Shown here one piece after another: positions 29,391 to 38,700 of a DNA stretch of 64,000 bases. The notes beneath the pieces are model-generated. The model did no database searches and was not told where the DNA came from. It saw nothing but the letters and a program-made list of their open reading frames with translations. The stretch is from positions 2,133,501-2,197,500 of the forward strand of contig NZ_CP070982.1 of NCBI RefSeq assembly GCF_018417595.1. Direction: 5' to 3'. The position numbers and the translations under genes were made by a program. Within the stretch, counting starts at the first letter, position 1. Every line of letters starts with the position of its first letter. This stretch comes from Pseudomonas entomophila. GTDB lineage: Bacteria; Pseudomonadota; Gammaproteobacteria; Pseudomonadales; Pseudomonadaceae.

Positions 29391-29627
29391 ATGCTGAAAA
29401 TAGTCCCCGATCCACCCCTACACGACAAATACACCACCCACACCCTCGAAGACCTTCTGGTCCAGATCTCCGAATACCTCGTCTGCGCCCTGACTGTCAG
29501 CCAGCAGACCGTCCTGCTCCACGCCAAACCCCCAGGCCAGGTCCTGACCCTCGCCGCCATGCACGAAATCGACAGTGCCCGCACCTTGGTGGAAGTGGCG
29601 CTGAGCCGCGTGCAATCCCGGCACTGA
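29391..29627 (+). CDS. DUF6124-family small protein
   Basis: Seventy-eight residues starting 'MLKIVPDPP', the opening typical of the Pseudomonas DUF6124 family, followed by an all-helical body ('LEDLLVQISEYLVCALTVSQ', 'SARTLVEVALSRV'). It has no signal peptide or catalytic motif and its function is unknown. TAGGAG precedes the ATG. It is shorter than most members I recall. The long structured leader suggests post-transcriptional control. A second small gene follows 76 bases downstream. Confidence 0.7.
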   Translation: MLKIVPDPPLHDKYTTHTLEDLLVQISEYLVCALTVSQQTVLLHAKPPGQVLTLAAMHEIDSARTLVEVALSRVQSRH

Positions 29628-29703
29628 CCTGGCGAGCCTGGGCTCGCACTTGATCTTCACCGATCAGGCCCCGCGCCGTTCGCGGGGCCGCAGGAGGAAT
29701 GGT

Positions 29704-30012
29704 ATGGATAAGGAATTGCAAATCCCGCGCATCAAGAAACTCGCCACCACCGGCGTCGGGCATTTCGGCGAAGGCGCGCAGGTGAGTGTGCAAGACCCGC
29801 TGTTCCGCGTGGTGGCGGGGCATCCGCTGGACCATGCGGTGGAACAGGCGACCGTGCTGATGTGTGCTGTGCACAAGATCAGTGATCTGGCGATGGTGGA
29901 GACGGATCATCTGCCTACGCTGCTGACAGCGGTGCATTACCTCAGTGGCATGGCCAAGGCGTTGGCCCAGGATGTGAATCATGGGTTGATGGTTGGGCGG
30001 GGGGATGAGTAG
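29704..30012 (+). CDS. DUF3077-like small protein
   Basis: One hundred and two residues: 'PLFRVVAGHPLDHAVEQATV' followed by a Cys-containing helix and 'TAVHYLSGMAKALAQDV'. This matches the two-helix pattern of the Pseudomonas DUF3077 family. The ATG at 29704 has a strong AGGAGGAAT; an upstream in-frame ATG at 29650 lacks one. Function unknown. It shares the closing 'YLSGMAKA' motif with the gene at 45372, so the two are paralogues on either side of the accessory zone. Confidence 0.65.
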   Translation: MDKELQIPRIKKLATTGVGHFGEGAQVSVQDPLFRVVAGHPLDHAVEQATVLMCAVHKISDLAMVETDHLPTLLTAVHYLSGMAKALAQDVNHGLMVGRGDE

Positions 30013-30049
30013 GGGGAGGGTATCTGCCTGGGAGCTTGGCTTTCTGGGC

Positions 30050-30086
30050 TGGCCCTTTCGCGGGCAAGCCCGCTCCCACAGGATTT
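30050..30086. repeat. Single REP unit
   Basis: One REP copy (cctttcgcgggcaagcccgc tcccacaggatt) lies between the DUF3077-like gene and the converging lipoprotein gene. It may serve as a transcript end for both. Confidence 0.8.
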
Positions 30087-30102
30087 GTTGTGCACCTTGA
30101 TG

Positions 30103-30492
30103 CTATGGCGCCAGGTTCACGCCGTTACAGCGCCCCTTGGTGGAGAAATCATTGATCTGCCGCGCCTTGTCCACCGACATCAGAATCGTACAGCCGCCAG
30201 GATGGGCCACGTCGTCCCAGTAGTTGGTATGGACCATCACGTTGCCTTGCATCTCGGCGGTGCTGCCGACCACCTCCTTTTGCACATAGGTGGTATCGCG
30301 GTACCAGCCCAACTGCACCCCGGCGCCGCCGGGCAACGGCTCCATGCGCATGGGCGGGCCGAAGAAGTCGATGGCCTGCTTGGCGTCGCGCCCTTGCCAT
30401 TGGTTGCCCGCCATCAGCTCCGGCAGGGTCGGGATGCAGCCGGCCAGCGCAGGCAGCAACAGGCCAAGGACCAGCAAAGGGCGCGTGCTCAT
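30103..30492 (-). CDS. Hypothetical lipoprotein
   Basis: One hundred and twenty-nine residues with signal peptide and lipobox 'LPALAGC' (Cys19). The mature part contains '[17 protein letters not shown]', '[15 protein letters not shown]' and two further cysteines. This resembles small outer-membrane-anchored lipoproteins, but I cannot name a family. Its ATG overlaps the stop of the upstream gene by four bases, so the pair is one operon. Confidence 0.75.
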   Translation of the reverse strand: MSTRPLLVLGLLLPALAGCIPTLPELMAGNQWQGRDAKQAIDFFGPPMRMEPLPGGAGVQLGWYRDTTYVQKEVVGSTAEMQGNVMVHTNYWDDVAHPGGCTILMSVDKARQINDFSTKGRCNGVNLAP

Positions 30493-31052
30493 CGTGGGGT
30501 GTTCGCCAGCATGTCGTCCAGCTCCTGTACCGCCTGGCTGTTGGCCTGCACGCCAATCAACTGGATGAACATGGCCTGGATGGTGGCGACCATCTTCGCC
30601 GCCGGCATCTTGCCGATTGACAGCATCTGGTTGCGCGCGCGGTTGTCGGGGGCGCAGACGAAAGCGAAGGTGCGCTGCAGCCAGTAGTCCTTTGGTGCGA
30701 CCCAGTCTTTGGCGTTGGTTTTCACATCGCGCACGGCGCCGTCGAAGCGACGTATCGCCCGGGCGCTGTCCAGGCGGATCTGGCGCTGTTTGCACTTTGC
30801 CTGCACCTCGTAGGCGACCAGGGTCGGGAAGGCCGGGTCTTCGAATAGCTGCATGACCTGGGCTGATTGCACGCCACCGGGCTTTTGCACGATGCCGGCG
30901 GCATCGGCGACGTAGACCTCGTTGTGCAGGCGTTCGCCTTTGCCGTAGATGATCCAGTAGTCGCCGGAGGCGGGGGCGGCGAGGGCCGGGGTGCTGCAGG
31001 TGAGGGCCAGGATGGCCAGCCATTGGCAGGGGAGTAGAAGGCTGTGACGCAT
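30489..31052 (-). CDS. Hypothetical secreted protein
   Basis: One hundred and eighty-seven residues with signal peptide ('[16 protein letters not shown]'). The mature protein contains '[20 protein letters not shown]' and '[15 protein letters not shown]', and a helical C-terminus. I recognise no domain. It is probably periplasmic and works with the lipoprotein gene it overlaps by ATGA. Confidence 0.7.
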   Translation of the reverse strand: MRHSLLLPCQWLAILALTCSTPALAAPASGDYWIIYGKGERLHNEVYVADAAGIVQKPGGVQSAQVMQLFEDPAFPTLVAYEVQAKCKQRQIRLDSARAIRRFDGAVRDVKTNAKDWVAPKDYWLQRTFAFVCAPDNRARNQMLSIGKMPAAKMVATIQAMFIQLIGVQANSQAVQELDDMLANTPR

Positions 31053-31285
31053 GGAGTCCTTTCCCGATTTATGTAATCCAGCAAGGACTATACGAGCGCT
31101 TGGGGAGTAGGGTCGATTAGCACGGTTGTGCTAATGGCAAAGGGCTGGTAGCGCTCAGGTTACCGAAAGCTCGAAACGCATCCAGCCCATTCCATCATCG
31201 TTGTTGCATCGCCTGGCTCATCTTCGGGCTCGGACGCAAGCGAATCGCGAGCGTACCGAGCAGCTCGAAGACTGAGATATGCCAA

Positions 31286-32179
31286 CTAACGCAGTCGCTC
31301 CACCGCCGCCGTCAAGGCTGCCTTTACAGACGGTATGGTTTCCACTACCCGTTCCTTCACGTCCGTCCCCTGCAACCGAACGCCGATAAGCACGCTCTTG
31401 TCATCCTGTTCGCGTGCGAACGCGATGTAGCCATTTTCCAACGGATGCACGTACTCACCGGACTGTACGTCTGGATAATGGCGCGCCTTGTGGAAGTCGC
31501 TGCGTAGGGCGATGACTTGCGTCACGGTCTTGAATGCCGGGCTGAAATTCTCGGTAAGGTAACCGTAACTGTATGCCAGCAGTACGCTGCCCATCAGCGC
31601 ACCGGTGCTATGAAACAGGTACAGGTTGAGGGCCTTCCTCACGCTGGGTCGATAGCCATAGCCGCCGATCAGCGTGGAGAGCTGCAGCCAGACAGTATCC
31701 AGCAGCAAGCCAATCGCGGTGACGGTGAAGGTTGCCAGCGCCAATGGGGCAACGATCATGGCCAATACCCCGAGCCATGACGGGATGTAGAACAGCAGGG
31801 CGAGTATCGCCACCGTCAGGTCGAAGCTTTGCGGTGGTAACCCCAGGGTCTCGGCCACGGCGTAGCGGGCGCAGGCTGTGGAGGTCAGCAAGACCAGCAG
31901 ATGCAGAATGACGATTGGAATCTTGGCGTAGGGCTTCTCCCAGGCAATGCGCAGCCAGCGAGCGAAGGGCAGGCACCAGATGATGAAGCCAAGGATCACC
32001 AGCGCGCAGGCTACGGTGCTCGCGGTCGTGAACCCGGGTAAACCCATCGCCCAATAGGCCGCGAAGCTGACGCCGTACGTGGCCAGCGCGGCAGCATAGA
32101 AACGTTGTGGGATGGAAGATTGCCTGTAGCGGGCAAGCAACTTTGCTTTAAGCGATTTCATGTCGTCCGTGAATTCCAT
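31286..32179 (-). CDS. Hypothetical multi-pass membrane protein
   Basis: About 297 residues with roughly five hydrophobic helices between residues 25 and 225 ('AALATYGVSFAAYWAMGLPG', 'IPIVILHLLVLLTS', 'FDLTVAILALLFYIP', 'WLGVLAMIVAPLALATF') and a soluble C-terminal part ('EYVHPLENGYIAFAREQDDK'). I recognise no family. Starts at 32179 or 32161 are about equal, since neither has a strong ribosome-binding site; one at 32281 would overlap the divergent gene. The 230 bases between it and the secreted protein at 30489-31052 hold nothing I can identify. Confidence 0.6.
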   Translation of the reverse strand: MEFTDDMKSLKAKLLARYRQSSIPQRFYAAALATYGVSFAAYWAMGLPGFTTASTVACALVILGFIIWCLPFARWLRIAWEKPYAKIPIVILHLLVLLTSTACARYAVAETLGLPPQSFDLTVAILALLFYIPSWLGVLAMIVAPLALATFTVTAIGLLLDTVWLQLSTLIGGYGYRPSVRKALNLYLFHSTGALMGSVLLAYSYGYLTENFSPAFKTVTQVIALRSDFHKARHYPDVQSGEYVHPLENGYIAFAREQDDKSVLIGVRLQGTDVKERVVETIPSVKAALTAAVERLR

Positions 32180-32270
32180 TTCAGTGGCACGCGCCGGGTG
32201 GGAAACGATGGCCTGACCGCTTACGATAACAGCCTGGGTCAATCGATCCGATGATCGCCGGAGTAAAGGG

Positions 32271-32705
32271 ATGGAAGTCACGCAGCGGTCGCAAAGGCGT
32301 CAGTTGGCGCAAATGTCATCCGCACAGGCGGCTGACTGGCTGCTGTCCACCTACCCGATAGAGTCGCCCGACTGGGGCGAGGGGCTGTTCCTTATCCCTC
32401 ACCGGTCCTGGAAGAAAAGCGATCAACTGCGGTTGGCGCGACATTACCTGCAAAAGGTCCCTTATGCTTCGCAGCGCGGTTATCAGGTGTTCGCATCATT
32501 CATGTCCGTTGCGTCATTGCTGGGCTGCATTCGTGAGCAGTTGCCGCTGAATCATCCGGATCTGGAACTGCTGCTCTATCATTTGCAGCCGACGCTTGCG
32601 GCTATGGCCAAGCACGGCAAAGATGCCGAGCGGGTTGCCGAGTTCCTTGGCGAGCTCAAGGGGCAGGGGGCTGCCCCATCTTCGATGAATTCATCCAGCT
32701 TGTGA
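32271..32705 (+). CDS. Hypothetical protein, 144 residues
   Basis: Soluble, mostly helical protein: 'AADWLLSTYPIESPDWGEGL', 'YASQRGYQVFASFMSVASLL', 'VAEFLGELKGQG'. No domain is recognised. GGAG stands eight bases before the ATG. It is divergent from the membrane protein gene and may share a promoter region with it. Composition is like that of the core genome. Confidence 0.6.
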   Translation: MEVTQRSQRRQLAQMSSAQAADWLLSTYPIESPDWGEGLFLIPHRSWKKSDQLRLARHYLQKVPYASQRGYQVFASFMSVASLLGCIREQLPLNHPDLELLLYHLQPTLAAMAKHGKDAERVAEFLGELKGQGAAPSSMNSSSL

Positions 32706-32861
32706 GCCGCTCGTACCCATACCACTGTCAGCTCAGTCCATGACTACCGTTACATTGGCAAAGACATGGCTGACATGGCGGCATGGGCCTGCGTGACGCA
32801 CTTTGAGCTGGGGCTTCCAGGATCTGTACCAAGGTAGCTCGTGTGTATATCGAGCCTGGTG

Positions 32862-34685
32862 TCAAACCGCTCGTTCCAGCAGCCTCGCCTCGGCGATCTT
32901 CCCGTTCTCATAGCGCAGCAACACCTGACGCTCGCCCTGATCGAACAGCGACTGCTGCAGTTGCTGGGTGTCCCGCGGGCCTTGGGTCAAAGCGCTGGTC
33001 AGACCGTCCAGTTGCGCCGTGAAGCTTTGTTTCAGCGAGGCGTCGAGGCTGAACATGCGTGAGCTGGTCAGTTCCATCTGCGAGTTGTAGATGCTGCGGC
33101 TCTGGTTACCGATTTCCTCCAGTTGGCCGAGACTTTCGAGAGCCTTGGCCGCCTGGGCGCGATAGCGTTGCAGTGGCTCGGCCAGGTAGCGCAAGGCACA
33201 ACTGACCACCTGCAGCTGTGCGGTTTGCAGGTAACCGCTGACCCAACCCTCCATCTTCGTCAGGCTGCCCTGCAATGCCTGGCGGGTGCTGTCCACACCG
33301 AACAATTTGTCAGCCTGCACATCTTGGGCGTGCTTCAGTTCTTCGTTCATCTTGCGATCGAAGTATTTGGCCAGGGAGGTGATCTGGCTATGTTGATTCT
33401 CAAGTGTCTGGCGGGCAATGCTGTCGATGCCTTCTTGCGGATAGTGATCGAGCACGCCTTGGGTGTACTCGAACATCCCGGTCAGCTCTTCCCACTGTTT
33501 TTCGTCCAGATCGTGCTGCACGGCATCCAGTTGACGCTTGATGGCGTCCAGCTTCTCGTTGATGTCGTGCAAGTGCTTCTGGCCCACCGCCGAGGACACC
33601 GCGTTCCACACCACGCCACTGAGCAGCACGTTCTGCAGGTCTTCAGGCAGTGACAGGCTGGCCTGTTCACTGATCTTGCCGCCGGTACGCACGAAGGCCC
33701 GGACGCTGCCGTCGCCGTTGGCGTTCTTGGTCAGTGTCTCGAACGGCAGGCTGCACACCACGTAGTTGCCGCTAGCCAGCTCGCCCATGGCGGCCAGGCC
33801 GGGCACATTGGCCAGCAGCGGGTTGAGCGCACTGATCTGGTCGGTTGGCAGTGAGCGATGGGTACCTGCGGGCGGGCGTTGCACGACGTTGAGCTTGAGC
33901 AATGTGCCGCCCTGGCCGTCCTGGACCACCAGATCGGCCGTGGTCTGGGAAGCGGTGGCCACTGGCTGGGTGTCGGGGCGTGTGGCCGGGGGCGTGGCGG
34001 GTGCTTCCCGGCGCAGGCGGATCCAGCCCATCTGGGCAACGAAGGGCACGGTCACGCGGTAGGCTTCAGCCACGCTGCTGTGCAGGCCCACGCCGGCCGT
34101 GAAGGCAGCGCCGAAGGGGTTCAGGCGCAATCCGGTGGTCGCGGCCATGGTGAACAGTGCCGCGCTGCGCGAGGCGGAGAGGCCGATCATGCTGGCGGCC
34201 CCTTTGGGCAGCGCCTCGTCGAGTTTGAACAGCCCGGTCAGCACCTTGGTGCTGGTGGCCCGCTCGAAACGCTCGCTAGCCGGTAGCTCCCGCCAGCCGG
34301 CACCGAACAGCGCCAGGGCGATCTGGCGTTCCTTGTCCGCCACGCTGGTTGCGCCGCTGCCGTTGAGCTTCTGGTACACGTCGTTGACGATCTCGGCGTA
34401 GGGCACCGCCGATTTCTTCAACAGGCGGCGGGCCAGGTTCATTGCCGAATGCCCGCCGAACTGCTGCAGCTCATGGCCCAGCAAGTCGAGCTGCTGCTCG
34501 GTATAGCCGGCCGGTCGCGAGCTGTGCTTGGCCTGTACCAGCTGCTTCTTGATGTCTGCATCCAGGCCGGCGCGGCCCCGGGAGAAGTCGGTGATGATGT
34601 CCACCAGAATGTCCACTTCTTCGGGCGTGGCGCTGATGAGGCTGGTGAACAAGTCGTTGTCGCAATCGATTCCTGAGGTTGCCAT
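32862..34685 (-). CDS. YaaW-like domain fused to a long coiled-coil region
   Basis: Six hundred and seven residues. The first ~235 resemble E. coli YaaW (DUF3944) as I recall it: 'ELQQFGGHSAMNLARRL', 'PYAEIVNDVYQKLNGSG', a hydrophobic Gly/Ala-rich helix around 'NPFGAAFTAGVGLHSSVAEA' and 'YRVTVPFVAQMGWIRLRR'. The C-terminal ~270 residues are heptad-rich coiled coil ('INEKLDAIKRQLDAVQHDLD', 'LQRYRAQAAKALESLGQLEE'). YaaW has no firm function. The hydrophobic hairpin plus coiled coil suggests a membrane-associated or pore-like protein, but this is inference. A broken copy of its 3' end lies at 40004-40112, beyond the helicase gene. Confidence 0.65.
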   Translation of the reverse strand: MATSGIDCDNDLFTSLISATPEEVDILVDIITDFSRGRAGLDADIKKQLVQAKHSSRPAGYTEQQLDLLGHELQQFGGHSAMNLARRLLKKSAVPYAEIVNDVYQKLNGSGATSVADKERQIALALFGAGWRELPASERFERATSTKVLTGLFKLDEALPKGAASMIGLSASRSAALFTMAATTGLRLNPFGAAFTAGVGLHSSVAEAYRVTVPFVAQMGWIRLRREAPATPPATRPDTQPVATASQTTADLVVQDGQGGTLLKLNVVQRPPAGTHRSLPTDQISALNPLLANVPGLAAMGELASGNYVVCSLPFETLTKNANGDGSVRAFVRTGGKISEQASLSLPEDLQNVLLSGVVWNAVSSAVGQKHLHDINEKLDAIKRQLDAVQHDLDEKQWEELTGMFEYTQGVLDHYPQEGIDSIARQTLENQHSQITSLAKYFDRKMNEELKHAQDVQADKLFGVDSTRQALQGSLTKMEGWVSGYLQTAQLQVVSCALRYLAEPLQRYRAQAAKALESLGQLEEIGNQSRSIYNSQMELTSSRMFSLDASLKQSFTAQLDGLTSALTQGPRDTQQLQQSLFDQGERQVLLRYENGKIAEARLLERAV

Positions 34686-34756
34686 CGTGTGTCCTTACCT
34701 TCTGAGCGGTGTACCGGGAAAAGGGAGCTGGTGCCCCCGCGCAAGTTGGGGTGGTC

Positions 34757-35179
34757 TCAAGGTACCAGCCAGGTGCTGGTCGGCTTGACGTCGCGCTGAA
34801 TGGCGACAGCCTGGCAGTGCTCCAGTATCGGCAGGATATAGGTGATGACGACGGTGCCTGGACGACCATCGGGTTGGCGACGAGCGGCGTGGCAGAGCGG
34901 GCCGGCGTTAGCTGACGTTCGACTGGAACCAATTTCCACAGCGTGTGCTTCACCGAAGTGACGGTTGCTGGCCAGGTAATCCAGCGTTTGCTGGAATGCC
35001 GCGCGGGTCAGGGTGACCAAGCTGTTGTTGGTACCGGTTACCACCTCTACGTGGTCGTTGCTGACCGCCGCGATTCTGAAACGGGTATTGCTGGCATTGG
35101 AGGGCGTTTGCAACTCCGTGCCCTGCAAGCGGCTGATCAGTGCCCAGAGAGTGTTATCGACCTGGGTAATGTACTGCAT
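34757..35179 (-). CDS. Hypothetical protein, 140 residues
   Basis: Soluble protein: 'QYITQVDNTLWALISRLQG', a beta-rich middle ('FRIAAVSNDHVEVVTG'), 'RAAFQQTLDYLASNRH' and 'GPLCHAARRQPDGRPGTVVI' before a conserved-looking end, 'TYILPILEHCQAVAI'. It reads like a small DNA- or regulator-type fold, but I recognise no family. AAGGAG is well placed before the ATG at 35179. It lies 71 bases upstream of the YaaW-like gene on the same strand, so the two may form an operon. Confidence 0.65.
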   Translation of the reverse strand: MQYITQVDNTLWALISRLQGTELQTPSNASNTRFRIAAVSNDHVEVVTGTNNSLVTLTRAAFQQTLDYLASNRHFGEAHAVEIGSSRTSANAGPLCHAARRQPDGRPGTVVITYILPILEHCQAVAIQRDVKPTSTWLVP

Positions 35180-35704
35180 GGCGTTACTCCTTGTTGTTCG
35201 CTGGCCGTCTCCCTAGATTAGCGTGGCTTGATATCCGAATGACATCATCCTTTGGACTTACCCGTGTAACGATCCGAGGTGGTCCTGCAACTGCATTTAG
35301 AGTTGCAGCGGGTGTCATACCGCATGTCGCCTGCATCGCGGGGCAAGCCCGCTCCCACGATGATTTCGATGGTACCGATGGCTCTTCGCGAAACGTGCCT
35401 TCGTCTCTTTAATCTTGTAGCCCTTGGGCTACTAAAGTGAGGTTGTCTACGTTTTTTGTAGCCCACGTGACACAAAGCTATCTGGATGAACAACGGTCTG
35501 GAGTTGCTTGACCATGATCCTTGACGTCCTTGTCCGTTCAAGGCTCGTGGCCAGCTTTACCGGGCGCGTGACGAATAACGCGGCGATGATCGAACAGCTT
35601 TGCGAGTCTTAATTGCTGGGTAAAAGGAAATACCGCTCGGGGTTGCCGGGTGAGGCTTGCTGCGTGCCTTACCTTCCCGGCAACCCTGAGTTATACCCAC
35701 CCGA
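35180..35704. other. Intergenic region with REP copy and long hairpin
   Basis: No gene is supported in these 525 bases. They hold the left copy of a direct repeat (35333-35399, REP core plus flank) and a hairpin with 11-base perfect arms, GGGTTGCCGGG at 35640-35650 and CCCGGCAACCC at 35676-35686. The hairpin lies just beyond the 3' end of the helicase gene; it lacks a T run but may act as a transcript end. Confidence 0.6.
35333..35399. repeat. Direct repeat, left copy
   Basis: This 67-base segment, beginning 'tgcatcgcggggcaagcccg' (REP core) and ending 'gctcttcgcgaaacgtgcc', recurs in the same orientation at 40158-40224. The first 34 bases are identical and the rest has a few changes. Both copies also have 'gttcgctggccgtct' a short way upstream (35196-35210 and 40136-40150). 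Confidence 0.75.
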
Positions 35705-38700
35705 TCATTGCAGCGACCCCGCAAGCAGCGCCAACAGAGCATCAGCATCCATTTTGGCACTCACTTCACCGCCCTCCAGCAAGCTGTCGGCCAGGTCTCG
35801 TTTGCGAGCATGCAGGGCGACGATCTGCTCCTCGATGGTGTTCTCGGCTACCAGCCGGTAGATCGTCACCGGACGCTGCTGGCCGATGCGATAGGCACGG
35901 TCACTGGCCTGATCCTCCACCGCCGGGTTCCACCAGGGATCGAGGTGGATCACATAGTCGGCGGCGGTGAGGTTAAGGCCGCTGCCGCCAGCTTTCAGGC
36001 TGATGAGGAAGACTTCACCCGCGCCAGCCTGGAAGGCATTGACTCGGCTTTCCCGTTCCTTGGCGGGCACGCTGCCATCGAGGTACTGGTAGGCGATGTC
36101 TTTTTGCTCGAACCAGGTACGGACGATACTCAGGTGATCGACGTACTGGCTGAAGATCAAGGCCTTATGGCCATTGTCCAAAAGCTCTTCGACGATTGCG
36201 GTGACAGCCTGGAACTTGCTGCCAGGCAGGGTCGAGCCTGGAGTCACCAGGGCCGGGTGGCAGCAGAACCGTCGCAGACGGGTGATCTCCGTGAGTATCT
36301 GGAATGATCTGCCTGCTCCGGGCGCCAGATCAGAGACATTGCTCACCGCTTGCTGGCGAAGGGCCTCGTAGAGGTGAGCCTCTTCATCGGAGAGCGGTAC
36401 TTTGTAGGTAATCTCCGTGCGTGCGGGTAATTCATCGAGCACCTGGCTTTTCAGGCGGCGCAGGATAAAGGGCTGGATAAGCGCTTTCAGAGCCCGTCGG
36501 GCTGCTGCATCACCCTGCTCGATGGGGGTAGCGAAGCGGCTGTTGAAGTGTTCCTGGCTGCCGAGCAGCCCTGGGTTGATGAATCGGAACAGGTTCCACA
36601 ACTCGCCCAAGTGGTTTTCCAGCGGGGTGCCAGTGGCGACCACGCGGAAATCGGCCTGCAAGGCCATTACCGCTTGAGAGCGTTTGGTCTGGGCATTCTT
36701 GATGGCCTGGGCCTCGTCCAGCACAACGCTGTGCCAGTGGCAGGCGGCGAAGGCTGCGCTGTCCTGCTGCAATAGCCCATAGCTGGTGATCACCAGGTCG
36801 CCGGGGCCGAGACCTGCCAGACTGCGCGCTTGCTGATACAGATGCAGTTTCAGTTGTGGCGCGAAACGCCGGCTCTCAGCCTGCCAGTTGAGGGTCACCG
36901 ACGTCGGTGCCACGACCAGTTGCGGGCCACCGGCGGCCCGCTGCAGCAGAACGGCCAGCAGCTGTACCGTCTTGCCCAGGCCCATGTCGTCGGCCAGGCA
37001 TGCGCCGACACCCCATTGAGCCAGGCGTGCCAACCAGGTGAAACCCTCATGCTGATAGGCGCGCAGGTCGGCCTGCAGGGTGCGAGGGAGCAGAGGCTGG
37101 AGGTCGCGCATCGACTGCAGTTTTTCGAGGTGCGCCTGCCAGCTTTTATCGGTCTTGAACTCGCTCACCTCGGCGGCCAGCCCGGCCAGCAACGGGGTAG
37201 TCAGCGGGCTGAGGCGAAGGCCTTGGTCCGTGACCCGATCAGCCAGATACGCCAGTTCCTCCAGGCGTTGGCGCAAGCGCTTGTCGAGTGCCAGCCAGTC
37301 GCGCTCGTCGAGCTTGAGGAAGCGTCCAGGGCTGGCCTTGAGCAGTTCCAGAAGCTGGCGCAGTTGCAGCACTTTGCCGTCATCGAGTGCGACTTCCCCT
37401 TGCAGGATGAACCAGTCACCCTGTTTGCGCAGGCCCAGCTTGAGCGCGTCGAGGTTCAAGCGGCCCTTTATGCGCAGGCGCTCGCCCTCTGGCCAGACGC
37501 AGTGCAGCAAGTCGCCGTCCAATGCATGCAGTTCGCCGAGTACCTGCAAGGCATCCTGAGGCTGGTCCAACTGCCATTCCTGGCCATCGCTAGTGGCGTT
37601 GGCCAGGCCGGGGCAGGCATGCAGTACCTGTTGCAGTGCCTGGCGTTCGCCCTCCAGGTCGCGGCAGACCTGCAAGGGTTTGCCGTCGCGCTCGCCAAGC
37701 ACGTTCTGTGCGCCCTGGCCCGGGCGAAACCAACTGCTCTCGGCCAAAGGGCGCACCAGCAGTTGCAAGCGCAAACCCTCGGCAAGTGGCAGCAAATGCG
37801 CGTACAGGCGCGTATCGGCAGGTTCCTGTTCAAGGTTCACCGAGAGCTCGGGCAGGTCCGAATGGACGGGCAGCAGCGGTGCGATGGCACTGACGGCTTC
37901 GATCAGTTGCGCCTTGCCCGATTGCGGTACACGCAGGCCGTCGCCGATGATCCTGGCGATCTGGCGCAGATCGCTGTTGACCGGGTAGATCTGCAAACGG
38001 GTCGGTGTTTGCTGATGAATGTAGAAGGTGTCGGCGGTGACGATGCCCTGCGGCTCGAGGCGCAAATGGATCTGCCCGTCCTCAGCCTGAAGGTGCAGGC
38101 TGGCTTCGCCTGCCTGTAGATCGATGTGTGTGTCGGGGGCATCGTGCCAGAACAACGCCGGATGGCCGACTAACCTGGGCAGGGCCATGCCAAGCGGCAA
38201 TTCGTACTCGGCGTGGGAATAGTAGGACTGGCTGACCTGGATCGTGCTGATCACCTGGCGGTCTTGTTCGCTGAGAAAGTCCAGGCTGTCGCCCTCGTCC
38301 ATCAGGCGTTTGAGTGCCACGGGGCGGCCCTTGCTCCATTGTCCCTTGGCACCCAGTTTCTGCTCGCGCGGCTCAAGCTGGTTGCCGTAGCGATGAAGAT
38401 TCAACAACCACGCCAGGCGGGTGCTCTTCTTGCCAGCTGCGGAGGCCGGTGCATTGGCCGGTTTCAGCTGGCTCAGTGCGCTAAGGGCATGCTGCCAGGC
38501 TTCCTGGCGCTGAAGCAGCGCAGTCAGTGGTTTGAAACCTGCATCGTGATGCAGGTCGTGAAGCTGCCGGGGCACGCTGAATTGCATCGCGATCAGGGCG
38601 TCGAATTCTGCCGCCAGCCAGTTGTAACCCTGTTGATCGAGTTCGCCTCGGTAATCTTCCAGCTTCGCGCGCCAATCGGGCCCACGCGCGAGTGGGGCAT

